Shown here piece after piece: positions 47,112 through 57,535 of a DNA stretch of 64,000 nucleotides. The position numbers were made by a program, and so were the translations under genes. The notes under the pieces are model-generated. The model did no database searches, had not been told where the DNA came from, and saw only the letters and a list, made by a program, of their open reading frames with translations. The stretch is taken from assembly GCA_002104905.1 (NCBI GenBank), contig MCFE01000001.1, positions 62,001-126,000 on the forward strand, given 5' to 3'. Origin of the DNA: Basidiobolus meristosporus CBS 931.73. Its lineage: Eukaryota > Basidiobolomycota > Basidiobolomycetes > Basidiobolales > Basidiobolaceae. Positions within the stretch are counted from its first letter, which is position 1. Each line of letters starts with the position of its first letter.

Positions 47112-48549
47112 ATGGGCTGTCCTGCGGAATGGTTGGATACGATTCTCGAGTGTAAGCACCTGTCGGAGCAGGACATGAAAAAACTTTGCGAAATGGTAAC
47201 CACCTCACTTCCACACCAACTTCCACCCAAAACCCCGACCCCGACGCCCTTTCGGGCCTCCGGGGAGTTGCGTATGTGGAGAACGGCAGATCCTTTGGAA
47301 CATGTACTTACGGTCCTTTATTTCTCCCTTGGGGAAACGTGGTTCTCTCAGGTCAAAGAATTGTTGATGGAAGAGTCGAACGTTCAACCAGTCCATTCCC
47401 CAGTCACCGTGTGCGGTGATATACACGGGCAATTCTACGATCTGAAAGAGCTGTTTCGCGTTGGTGGAGAGATCCCCGAAACCAACTACATCTTCATGGT
47501 ACGGTAGTCGAGTTCTTCCGGAAGAGCATTCACCCCCCCCCTCACATCTGCGCGTCTGACCACTTGCGTTCGCTATAGGGGGATTTTGTAGATCGAGGTT
47601 ACTATAGTTTAGAGACGTTCACCTTGCTGATGGTATTAAAAGCACGGTATCCGGACAAGATCACCTTGTTACGCGGTAACCACGAGAGCCGACAGATCAC
47701 CCAGGTTTATGGCTTTTATGGTAGGCTCACCCCCCCCCCTCCTTATTACAACCACCCGTTTTATGCTGAGCAACAACCAACTCATCTCTTCTCCTCCCCC
47801 TCCCGACTCTCATCAGACGAGTGCCAGACCAAATATGGAAACGCAAATGTCTGGAAATACTGTTGCCAAGTGTTCGACTACTTGACCGTGGCCGCGGTAA
47901 CTTCACCCTGTTACTTCTGCACCGCCAAAGAACCCACACTAAACTGCGCTTGCTTAGATCATCGACGGGAGTATCCTATGTGTTCACGGAGGGCTTTCCC
48001 CTGATGTGAGAACCCTAGATCAGATCCGAACAATACAGCGCTGCCAAGAGATCCCACACGAAGGATCATTCTGTGGTAAGTACAGCATTCGACAGCATGA
48101 CAAGGCAACTTTCTCACGCAATCCCGCTTAGATCTGATGTGGTCGGATCCCGAGGAAATAGATGGCTGGGCCGTGAGCCCAAGAGGAGCCGGTTGGCTGT
48201 TTGGAGGTAGAGTGACCAGCGAGGTAAGTGAACCCAAGGTAGACCGGTTCGATGCACATGTCGAAACTGAACCACACCCCGACAGTTCAACCAAGTGAAC
48301 GGACTTGACCTGGTCGCACGTGCGCATCAGCTTGTCCAGGAAGGCTACAAGTTCATGTTCCCGGACGAAAACCTGGTCACCGTGTGGTCCGCTCCCAACT
48401 ACTGCTACCGCTGCGGGAATGTGGCGAGTATCATGCAGGTGAAAGAGAATTCGGTGGTCGACGAGAGAAGCTTCAAAATCTTCGAGGCGGTTCCAGACCA
48501 GGAACGTACCGCTCCTGCCAGGTCAGGTGGCACCCCGTATTTCCTCTAA
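47112..48549 (+). CDS. Ser/Thr phosphatase PP6 catalytic subunit (Sit4/Ppe1 type)
   Basis: Seven exons: 47112-47195, 47352-47498, 47579-47720, 47817-47896, 47958-48075, 48132-48223, 48286-48549; phases agree, 308 residues. PPP-family metal and catalytic motifs are all present: GDIHGQF (50-56), [10 protein letters not shown] (78-87), [10 protein letters not shown] with H112, VHGGLSP, and the conserved [10 protein letters not shown] and [12 protein letters not shown]. The C-terminal TPYFL is the PP6/PP4 type carboxymethylation tail. Length and the ESNVQPV, NYIFMGDFVD and [10 protein letters not shown] segments fit PP6 (Sit4, Ppe1) better than PP2A or PP4. It acts with SAPS subunits in G1/S control and TOR-linked signalling. 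The polyadenylation signal AATAAA is at 48,570. The first intron, 156 nt, is the longest. Confidence 0.95.
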
Positions 48550-48837
48550 TCCTCCAAGTATGCACACACAATAAATTGGTCTTGTAACATCACCCCAACA
48601 CCACACCTCGCATAGAGTCACGTCCCGTTTTATTCAAAAAGTATCTGGGTAGCGAAGCTGGATAGGACATGAGGATTAGGGTGCATAGAAAGACCGGTTT
48701 TGTCCACCTCAGTTGAGGTCAACTGGAGTAGTAAAGAAGGTTCAAAAATAGTGAGTGCGTTCTTCTACCAAACGAATAGAACTGGTGGTCATTCTTTGGG
48801 TAACTTAGTCTCTATGTTGTTTCTTGTGAAGCCATGT

Positions 48838-49185
48838 CTAACGAAGGAACCGGTGAGTCATCTGAAATGGAAAGCAACTGGTGGAGGGTGCATGACGTAC
48901 CTGGCAGAGGGACAACGCCAAGAAAGCAGCGTAGATTCCGGCGGCGACGAAACAGCCAAGGGCAACAGCCTGGGGATCCTTGGGCGCCTTGTCGCCTTCA
49001 GTAAGCTCGTGGACCTCGATTTTGAAGAGAGCACCAAGAACAACCTAACAAACGTGGACCTGGAGGGTCAGAAAAGGGGAGCCAACTCTGAGATGGAAGG
49101 GGCCACTTACCAGGAAAATGATACCGATCACGCTTAAGATGCTACAGCAGATAGCGCATGCTGGGGGACAGAAAGCCAACTTCAT
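48838..49185 (-). CDS. RNASEK-like small membrane protein (V-ATPase associated)
   Basis: Three exons on -: 49185-49111, 49044-48901, 48861-48838; 80 residues. Two hydrophobic helices (CAICCSILSVIGIIFLVVLG near 10-30 and ALGCFVAAGIYAAFLALSLC near 53-72) flank a short acidic loop (KIEVHELTEGDKAPKDPQ), with a short basic tail MTHRFLR. Helix positions, the Cys-rich N-terminus, the CFVAAGIY segment and the terminal CQ before the tail fit ribonuclease kappa, now regarded as an accessory V-ATPase subunit f. It is somewhat shorter than the about 95-residue animal proteins. The gene is convergent with PP6, whose stop is 288 bp away. The second intron (49,110-49,045) has an alternative upstream AG that would bring an immediate stop, so the chosen acceptor is the only productive one. 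Confidence 0.7.
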
Positions 49186-49717
49186 TTGGAGGGGAAAGGA
49201 CTGAAGGAAGGGGGGCTGGCGGCTGAGTTACCAAGGAGGGAACCTGAATAACAATTCTTGACGACAAGGTGGCTAAAAGTAGGTACCAATAGGCAGGCCC
49301 CTTAAAATCAAAGTGTGGAAGTGTAGGAAATTCCTACATAGGCCCCGGTTTTGCCACACGATTTGGGATTAGGAAAAATGGTCATGCATATGTATATATG
49401 TATCAAATGAGTACTTGATGAACGACCAAGAACGTTCTAAAAGAATTTGTTTATCCCAAGTAGTCGTCCTCGCCCACGCATCCCAAGCAGGCAGCAGTTA
49501 ATGATTCACTCAATACCACATTCCCTTGGGATTAAGCTTAATTTTGAGTAACCATGGGAGCAATGATCCACTCTGCCTAAACACTTGCTTTGATTCTTAC
49601 TATGCTGACTAAATTCATGTTTATCAAGATTAGTCATCCTATATGAGATTGCTACTCTTCGGGACATTGAAAAGGTGGTGGTAGGCCCTCAGGTTCTGGG
49701 ACCTTCGCCTGTACGAG
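49186..49717. other. Divergent promoter region, RNASEK-like (-) and phosphatase family gene (+)
   Basis: 532 bp between two divergent starts. Contains several ATG and stop-rich stretches; no motif I can support. Confidence 0.35.
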
Positions 49718-50626
49718 ATGACCAAATTCTATTCCAAGCTTTCTATAGTTGTCGCCAGACACGGCGAGACCGAATATAATAAGCCTCCTGTGAGGCTGCA
49801 AGGGCAGCTTGGTAAGACCAGTCAAACCATTCGCATAGGCTACGAACCACTCAATCTTTTCTCCTCCTCACAGACGTGCCGTTGAATGATACCGGAAAGT
49901 TGCAGGCGAGGGCGTTGGGAGGTCGTTTGAGTACAGAAGAGTTTGACGTCGTTTACTGTAGTGACCTGTCACGTACGAAGCAGGTCAGTTGCAGGAGAGT
50001 GGGTGGTGCTTCGGTTGGATGCTAAGTGCTTGAGACGTTTAGACTCTGGAACCATTGTTGGAGGTCAAACCGAATACCCGAGTGGTTTACGAACCTAGAT
50101 TACGTGAACGAGTGAGTAAAGCAGGTCTCCACGATAGATACCCCTGACCGGAAGGCTAAACCCCCTTCGGTAGGATGTAGGCTCCTTGACCGACATGCTC
50201 TGGTCGGAGGCCAAGACCACCATCGACGAAGCAGGAAAGACTTTCGAAGAGTACGTCGCGCTGAGTGGAGAGAGCGCAGAGCAATTTTACAGTAGGGTGT
50301 GCGAGTTCTGGGACACGTTGGTCAAGACATATCTGACCAACGATGAGCAAGAGGATGGTGACGAGCTTAGGGTCCTTATCATAACTCATGGTGGAGTGAT
50401 CGCCAACCTGATGAAATATCTGAAGAAGCAGCTCCACTACGAGAACACAAACCCTCAGGCGGAGAGACAGATCAGCAAAAACACCGCGGTCTACAAGATA
50501 CAGGTGGATCGGGGTGCCGGGTCGATACTGCTGAATAATTGCACTGCACACCTTGACGTCCAGCCATCCGAGCACTACAGCGCAAAACTCTTGAGCGATT
50601 TCGCACAGAAGATGAATTACTATTAA
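49718..50626 (+). CDS. Histidine phosphatase / phosphoglycerate mutase family protein
   Basis: Four exons: 49718-49811, 49874-49983, 50043-50111, 50174-50626; phases agree, 241 residues. The phospho-acceptor motif ARHGETEYN gives H15 with R14 and E17. YCSDLSRTKQT supplies the second Arg. The late catalytic His is H163 in LIITHGGVIANL. The fourth exon acceptor must be the first of two AGs (50,172-50,173), since the second shifts the frame. The family includes cofactor-dependent phosphoglycerate mutase, TIGAR-type fructose bisphosphatases and broad acid phosphatases. The lack of the full PGAM helical insert and the LRERDVGSL start favour a TIGAR/phosphatase-like enzyme rather than glycolytic PGAM, but the substrate cannot be assigned. 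Confidence 0.85.
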
Positions 50627-50689
50627 ATAATAAATGACGCGCTGCGGATACCCAGAACAAAAGAGGCACTTGGATTGTTTCCTATGAAA

Positions 50690-50880
50690 GATGTCTAGTC
50701 TCTTGATAGTTGTTGCCCGACACGGCGAAATCGGTGAGGCTACAGGGGCAGAAATGTAGTGACGCTGGATGAAGGGCAGGTTGTGGGGTAAAGTACGTGT
50801 GGACGGTGATAAGAGCGAGGTGCTGGTGCGCAACTGTACTGCGCATCTCATTGAACGATACATGCAACATCCCAATAAAT
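50690..50880 (+). pseudogene. Decayed second copy of the histidine phosphatase gene
   Basis: Just 65 bp downstream of the intact gene. MSSLLIVVARHGEI repeats the catalytic N-terminus (LSIVVARHGET). Then GTGAGGCTACAGGGGCAG matches the end of the first exon, and KVRVDGDKSEVLVRNCTAHL matches the C-terminus of the intact protein (KIQVDRGAGSILLNNCTAHL). About 600 bp between are missing and stops are present. No intron 1 remains between the first two matches, so an origin through RNA is possible but not shown. Confidence 0.75.
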
Positions 50881-51002
50881 TCGAATCATGCCATGCTGCC
50901 ATGACCATGACCATGACCATGACCTGGTGTGCAGATTAATCGATTTAATCAAAAGTGAATTTCCATCTACACAGCACCCACGACCAAGTGGGTCAACACA
51001 GA
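50881..51002. repeat. Short tandem repeat and 5' flank of the OCRL-type gene
   Basis: CCATGA repeated about four times at 50,899-50,925, followed by AT-rich sequence with TCGATTTAATC. It lies 80 bp upstream of the proposed OCRL start, so it may be in the promoter. Confidence 0.5.
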
Positions 51003-54000
51003 ATGAACTCTTCGCATGACCAAGTGATATCGCAACTACGGCCCACCGACATCTGCACGATAATATCCTTTTTTGAGGACCGCACCCCGTGCGTTCTTGA
51101 TACGTCGCTCGACGTTATCCTTAACTCCTAACCACTCGGCTGAGGTAAAGTACAAGACGTCGACGGAGAAAAAGGTCCCAGGGGTCGTTGCGGTGGTGGT
51201 GAACGGTTTGACCGACAGGTCCATGGAGGCTTGGTAAAGTCCTTCCCCTCCCCTCTTTCCAACACTTTCCCTCCATTAACGACGACCATCTTCACACGGA
51301 TAGCGTGATACTGTTCAAAAAGTCGAAGGAGAATATCACCATCGCTGGGACTTATCCGATTTACGAGGATTTCGACCTGTCCATAAGTAGGCTTTTCGGG
51401 TTGTTGGTGCGCCACCCGCCTGGCACTAAGCTTTGTCCTGTTTAGGAAAGATCGCCCACAAAGAGAACAAAAAGGACGAGCAGCCGGTGTCCAGTGAGAC
51501 AGGTGAGTTACCTCAGGTCTGAGCGTTGTTCACGGACTGAAGGAGCATTCTAGGGCATGTGGTGGAGATAAGGAGCAAAATCAAGTATCTGATGTTCATT
51601 ATCAAGAACGACAAGGCCGTCCAGACGATGGAATATGAGATCAACAAATACCTACAGATTGCCAGTAAGTGATTCCCGGAGTCGTACTAGGCCTCTCAGC
51701 GCATTCACCCCGTCCATAGAGAAGAACAATTGGCGCGCCGACGGAAAGTCCCACCAATGGGTCAAGCTATACAAGATTCACAAGTTGGACGAGAGACTAG
51801 CGTTGGAAAGCAGTATGTTGATCGATCGAACTCACCCATTGCCAGGTCCACTGACTCATTCTCCACGCAGGAAGGAACTCATTAGCGGGTGCGTAGCGTT
51901 CGCAGCATCACGGCTCGTCCCATACTCACCTGTCTTTAACCAGGACTGAAGCTGAGTCAAGACAACCCATTCTTGAAAAAGGCCCAACTGGAATCAACCA
52001 TGGAGGCCAGCGTCGAACCGGACTCGGACCAGATCAAGGAAGACTACATCCTGAATAAGATGCAAGAAAGGGAGAGCGAGTTTACCCTCGTGGACAACAT
52101 CAAGTAGTCACCACCCATCGTCAATACCAACCACCATGCTTTACTGACCCCCATTTTGCAGGCTGTTCATCGGGACCTGGAACGTGAACGGAAGGCCCTC
52201 GAAGGAGTCGTTGATCCCGTGGTTTCAATCCTCGAAAGAGCTGGTGAACGCCGATATCATCGCGATTGGGTTTGTCAAGTTCGTTGTTCATGGCTGATCC
52301 GGTTGCTAATGCTGGTGCGGGTTTACACAGCTTCCAGGAGATGGATCTGAGCCCGGAGGCTTACTTGCTGAACGACGGTACGAAGGAGGAGGAGTGGGAT
52401 AACAGCGTCCGACAAGTCTTGGCCTTGATGAAGGATTCATATACGAAGGTAAGTGGCTGAAAGGCAAACGCCGGAATCATGGAGCTGACCTTTTGACGTC
52501 GGAAGCTGAGGTCCAAGCAACTGGTTGGGATGCTGCTGATGATATATGTGAAAGAGCAGCATGTCAAGGATATCGAATACGTGGCAGACAACTCGGCCGG
52601 CTGTGGAATCATGGGAATGATGGTAAGCATCCCACGCTGTCCACAATCCCCCACAAACTGATCTCACTCCACGTCCAAGGGAAACAAAGGCGGGGTGGCC
52701 ATCCGGATCAAATTTCGGGACACCTATCTGTGCTTTGTGAACTGCCATCTCGCTGCATCAGTCAGCGAGGTATCCCGCAGAAATCAGGATTACAAAGAGT
52801 TGTGCCGTCGACTGGTCTTCCCTTCGCACATAGGAGTGTCGAGATACTTCGCCACGGCCCCTGGGGTTGCAGGGGCGACTGGGTTGAGTAACACTATCAG
52901 CAACGTACACACCAGAGGACTCTCCGTGTACAACAACGAGTAGGAGCGTTTTGATACAACCAAGTAGCATTGAAAGATATTAACCCGCCTCAGTATCCTG
53001 TTCTGGCTGGGTGACCTGAATTATCGAATTGACCTTCCCGAGGAAAAGGTATTCGCCCTACTGAACGAGAACAAACTGGGTGAGCTTATCGAAAAAGACC
53101 AGGTACATTATTGGGGGGGGTAGTTCGCATTCCCAGACCCAAACTAACCCGGCATCGCCTCGTAGTTGAACGCACAGAAGAAACTCAACTTGGCATTTAG
53201 CGGGTTCTCGGAAGGAGAGCTGAACTTTTTGCCTACGTACAAATACGAGATTGGTAGCGAGGTGTTGACCCCCAAGTATGTAAAACGTTTCGACCAGTGG
53301 AGTGCACAGTCAGAGATCTGAGTATCGGCTCTTTAGCGAGAAGAAACGGATCCCCTCGTGGTGCGATCGAATTTTGTGGTGCGCCAACAAGGAGGAGAAC
53401 GTGAAGCAGCTCTTCTACCAAAGCCAAAACTCCATGGTGTCCAGCGACCACAAACCAGTGAGCGCACTGTTCAACGTTAGCGTAAGTCATCCCACCCCTG
53501 GCCCATATCCAGCGCTGCTCGACTGATGCCTCGTTTGAATCTCAGGTGAAGACCCTGCTTACTGGGAAATACGAGGAGGTTCGAGGGGAGATCTCCCGGG
53601 TATTGGACAAATTCGAGAACGAAGTCACAGCGGTGGTCTCGGTGTCGCCGCTTTCAATAGATTTCGGGGAAGTGAAGTACAACTGCTACGAATCTCGAAC
53701 CATCACCATTGAGAACACCAGTCCGGTAGGTTGATTTCTTGGCTGTTTGATATTGGTCGCTAAGCCTTCGCCATGTAGACCTGCGCGCACTTCGAAATTC
53801 TACCTACCGGGGATATCATGAAGGCCGCGAGGCCATGGCTCTGGGTGAACCCACCCAAGGATATGCTCTTGCCAGGTATTTCTTACTTTCTTGAGTGGTG
53901 AGGTCTGCGCACTTACAGTGGGCACCCAGGTGAGAGCAAACAGTACAACGTCACCATATTGGTGGATGAGAGCTCGGCGCCTGCGCTCAACATGGGCCAG

Positions 54001-54859
54001 GAGGAGCTGAAGACCATCATCAAGATAACGCTCAGAAACGAGAAGGCCTATTTCGTGGATGTGTTCGGCGAGTACAAGCCCACCTGCTTTGGTACTGCTC
54101 TCGGATATCTTGCCAAACTGACCGGGCCTATCAGGGAGGCAAACCCAAAAGAGATCCAATCCCTTCCCGCGCATTTCGAGCGCAGTATTCCATGGGAGAT
54201 ATGGAGGATGTGCGATTTCCTCTCGCGCTACGGGGCCACCACGGTAAGTCTGGGAGTCTGGCAGCGGCCCTTGTTCATGCATTCATCGCTGTGTTGTAGG
54301 AAAAACTCTTTTTGGAAAAGGGGGACGATGACCTGGTGACCTATATCAGAGAATGTCTGGATACCGGCGAGGAGTTTGATCACAAGATACTGATGAATGA
54401 CTCAAGCACCAGCACCAGAACCGCCGGAGGGAACAGTGGCATCTATTCAATGGCTGAGGCATTGATCAACTTCCTGAGGGCTCTGCCGGAGCCGGTTATC
54501 CCATTCGATTTATACGACAAATGTCTGGCCGCCGTTACTAAAGGCAAGGAGGCGATCACTGATGTAGGTGGCCCTTTTTTGAGCGAACATCAGCCCCTTT
54601 TTTACTGATTCTCCTGTAGGTGCTGGAGGAGCTACCCAGAGTCCACCTGAACGTGTTCATCTATCTCACACAGTTCCTAAGGATGCTGATACAGAGCGGG
54701 CCTTCCAACGACCCTGACCTCAAAGACAAATTGATCCTGTTCTCGGCCGTTCTGATGAGAACCCGCCAGTACAAGCCCAACCAATTTTATTTCATAGAGG
54801 AACGAAAGCAGACGGCGCTGCTCACCATCTACCTGGCTGAGGATGAGGAGTTTGACTGA
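51003..54859 (+). CDS. OCRL/INPP5B-type inositol polyphosphate 5-phosphatase (PH-like, 5-phosphatase, ASH, RhoGAP)
   Basis: Twenty exons: 51003-51092 (tentative), 51145-51233, 51304-51386, 51446-51502, 51554-51664, 51720-51812, 51871-51888, 51944-52103, 52162-52269, 52331-52448, 52506-52622, 52680-52939, 52994-53102, 53166-53275, 53310-53481, 53546-53725, 53779-53875, 53930-54243, 54300-54563, 54620-54859. Phases agree; about 929 residues, close to OCRL. The catalytic domain (about 234-565) has [35 protein letters not shown] (439-447), PSWCDRIL and SDHKPVSA (553-560). The ASH domain follows ([11 protein letters not shown]), then a RhoGAP fold (about 718-920) with no Arg finger, as in OCRL, so it should bind rather than stimulate GTPases. 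It dephosphorylates PI(4,5)P2 on endosomes and Golgi. The first exon and its weak donor are inferred; a shorter start at 51,223 is possible. One exon is only 18 bp. Confidence 0.9.
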
Positions 54860-55127
54860 TCAACAAGCCATCGGTATATTTGCTATGTTTCCCTGTGTTT
54901 CCCTGTGTTTCCCTGTACCATTCGTCAATAAACTGCCATTCCTGTAACGCGAAAAAAAGGGACCAAATGCAGGGTCACTCGATGGAGGATTTACCCCATG
55001 AACATCGAACCCCACACATGGCAACAAGTAAATCAACTTTCATCAGGAGATATCATCAAATAAGCCCAGCACCGGTGTCGTCGGTTCTCGGCTAACTTTT
55101 ACCACTGTTACCTCGATCTCGTTCACA
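54860..55127. other. OCRL 3' end and NDUFB3 promoter
   Basis: Three tandem copies of the 10-mer TGTTTCCCTG lie at about 54,885-54,916, then AATAAA at 54,927-54,932, the likely polyadenylation signal of the upstream gene. The rest precedes the NDUFB3 start; CTCGATCTCGTTCACA lies just before the ATG. Confidence 0.5.
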
Positions 55128-55310
55128 ATGGCTAACGGACCACTCCCTAACGACCCTTGGGCTCGTCGTGAAGCTTGGCGCTACAACGCATTCTTCTCCC
55201 GCGCCAGCAACGCCCGCCACATGTTCCCTGGACTGGGCATCGCCACTGTCGCCTTCACCATCTACTGCGGTGCGGAATACCTGTTGACCAAAAACTCGGA
55301 CAAACACTAA
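55128..55310 (+). CDS. NDUFB3: NADH:ubiquinone oxidoreductase subunit B12 (NDUFB3 family)
   Basis: A single exon of 60 residues. MANGPLPNDPWARREAWRYN carries the family motif DPWARREAWRY. A short basic stretch (FFSRASNARHMF) leads into one membrane helix PGLGIATVAFTIYCGAEYLL and a short tail. This is an accessory, single-pass subunit of the membrane arm of mitochondrial complex I. The presence of NDUFB3 shows the fungus retains complex I. It lies 268 bp after OCRL and is convergent with LTV1; AATAAA at 55,437 fits as its polyadenylation signal. Confidence 0.92.
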   Translation: MANGPLPNDPWARREAWRYNAFFSRASNARHMFPGLGIATVAFTIYCGAEYLLTKNSDKH

Positions 55311-55586
55311 GGAAACTCGACCCCCTTTCCGTCCACGGAGAGACCCGACCTAGCTTTCTTTACCCTTCACCGCTTACTCACCTTCTCCCCCCCCCCTCAA
55401 TGCATTGACAAAAGATTTTCCCGCTGCTGCTCTGCACAATAAACGAGCTTAAAACAAGGAAACCCAACGTGGCCACTCAAGGTTTATTCGGTTTGGTGAC
55501 TGGATTAAGGAATTAGTTGGATTGGAAGATACATACATGCATAAGTTCTATATCGACGATGGGATGGAGAATAGGTTGTGGATGGG

Positions 55587-57345
55587 TTAATCGAGGTGAA
55601 GGGTAGCGAGACTTTTGGCCCTTTGATCCAGAACTCTCTGGCGAAGGGATTGTTGCTCTTTGTGGAGAGATTTGCTCTGCTTCTTCTCGGAGCGTCGGTT
55701 CTTTCTCTCCTCCTTGATCGCAGCCTTTCGTGCCTTCTTCTCCTCGGGGGTTTCCTTCTTAGAGCGAGGGACTCCCTTGTTGATCTTCTCCGCCGTGTCC
55801 TCCTCTTCCTCTTCATTCTCCTCCTCCTCGGCCTGTTGCTTGGGCACCTCTACGACGGGAAACCCGTTTTTGTCGAATTTGATCCTACGTTTAGGCTCCT
55901 CACGAATCAGCGAGGGATGGTTGTCCAGGTTGGAGTAGGTACTCAGGATAGACTCGCAATCCCACATCTCCCTCTCCCTCTCGGCCCTCGACGCCACCGG
56001 CATGAGCATGGGGGTGGAGTCCTTCTCATATTTGGGGGGAGCGTTCATCTGTTGCTTTTTTTCCTCCAGACTGACCTCCAGGAATGCCTTTCTCATGGCC
56101 TCCAACTTCTCCTCCGAATCCCCCTCCAGCTTGGGGACCATCTTCTTACCCACCAGCTCGTACTTGTCCAAGAACTCGTCCAGGATATCGTCCAGGTCCT
56201 CTCGCTCCGGTCTTTCCGAATCCGACTCCGACTCGGTCTCGCTCTCCTCGTACTCCTTCTCGACCTTGTCGAACTGCTCGTCCAACAGAGTGAGCTTGTC
56301 GTTACGGAACATCACGGAGGAGGACATGGTGAAGTTGGTTCGGGTGTCCTCTTCGTACTCGTCATCCGAATCATACTTGGCTCCCATGTATCTACGGGCA
56401 GGGTGAGCGGTGAGTTGGGGCCGGTTAGGTCAAGTGGTACATGTAAAGGTTACCTTCTGATATTGGCCCATCCGGTGGTATCCTCCTCATACTCCTCATC
56501 ATCATAATCAGCGTAATCATCGCCATACTCCTCACCCCCTTCCGCGTCCAAGGATTGGATAAAGTCCTCATCCAAATCTCCATCATCGATGCCATCCTCG
56601 TCGTCCAAAGCCTCCAGTACTGCTCTCAATTCGGGGTCCATGTCGGGTTGTAACCCTTGAAGATCTTCGGGTAGGGCGGACTGATTCATCACACCGGTGG
56701 AGAGCTCATACTCGGAGGGCAAGGCGTCCTGTGGGAGGTCGAAGGTAACCTTTCTCTCTCTTCTAGAGGAGACGGAAGCCTGAGAAGTGTGAGCCGGCGA
56801 GGTCGGAAGCAAAGAGGAAATCCAGGGACTTACCACGTCATCGTCGACGAACTGAATCCCCGTATGTCTGGTCTTCTCCTGCTTTTTGGGTGCGGCTACG
56901 AAAACAGCATCAGGGTTCTCGCCGATGGGACGTAAATGCTGGGTGTAGTCGTACTTGGAATCATCATAGTAGATTCCGTACAAGGCAGCCTGTCCGATGC
57001 GTCTAGACAGAGGAAAGTGGGTTTAGAGGTTTGGCCAATATGACTTCGCCCTGGAGCGTTGAGCGTTATTTGTTGGTATTTACTCTTCGAGATCTTCCTT
57101 GTTCCCCTCTTGCGCTTCAAGACGTCTCTCCTCCTTGTTCTCTTTCTAAATTCAACCTGATCAGTATGGCCTCTGTAGCATACGGTCCGGTTTCCGTATC
57201 TAACCTTTGCTACGTTCAAGGGCACCACTTCTCTTAACACTCTGCTGGAGGAGTCACCATCACCAGCCAGGGGATCACGCTGGGAACGATGGACCACCTC
57301 GAAGTGGCGAGCGTTTTTCCGATCGATAAATTGCTTCTTTCCCAT
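55587..57345 (-). CDS. LTV1: Ribosome biogenesis factor LTV1
   Basis: Five exons on -: 57345-57205, 57145-57084, 57002-56834, 56779-56454, 56391-55587; phases agree, 500 residues. The N-terminus MGKKQFIDRKNARHFEVVHR and the RIGQAALYGIYYDDSKYDYT, QHLRPIG block are the signature of LTV1. Acidic tracts follow (LDDEDGIDDGDLDEDFIQSL, then DYADYDDEEYEEDTTGW), a MTSSSVMFRNDKL-like central motif (TMSSSVMFRNDKLTLLDEQF), and a Lys/Arg-rich C-terminal coil (KKETPEEKKARKAAIKEERK). LTV1 helps assemble and export the pre-40S subunit with Enp1 and Rps3. The 309-residue + strand frame opposite its last exon is a shadow. Confidence 0.95.
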
Positions 57346-57402
57346 GTCGCTTCTGATACACACAAGGCAACCCAGCAGAATACACGGGTAGTCAAAATCT
57401 CA

Positions 57403-57424
57403 TTAGGGTTAGGGTTGGGGTTGG
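57403..57424 (-). promoter_or_regulatory. TTAGGG-repeat element upstream of LTV1
   Basis: TTAGGGTTAGGGTTGGGG begins at 57,403, 58 bp upstream of the LTV1 ATG (- strand reading CCCCAACCCTAACCCTAA). Such telomere-like motifs are bound by Tbf1-type factors in promoters of ribosome-related genes in ascomycete yeasts; use here is inferred from position and gene function. Confidence 0.5.
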
Positions 57425-57535
57425 TTTTTTTTCTTTTTTCGCACAATCATGAATAATTCATCGTTTAGTTGCAGCAAAGGAAAAGCAAAGGAAAATCTAG
57501 ATTTTTATTGATGGGCGAATCGTGCTTCACCGCAC

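Noticed and set aside
50156-50920. 254-residue - strand frame over the histidine phosphatase gene
   Set aside because: Antisense to exons with the RHGE and late-His motifs; no domain of its own.
55578-56507. 309-residue + strand frame opposite LTV1
   Set aside because: Leu/Ser-rich shadow of acidic and Lys-rich codons on the other strand; LTV1 exons have signature motifs and consistent phases.
57403-57424. Telomere or chromosome-end sequence
   Set aside because: Only two full TTAGGG units, flanked by ordinary genes on both sides.
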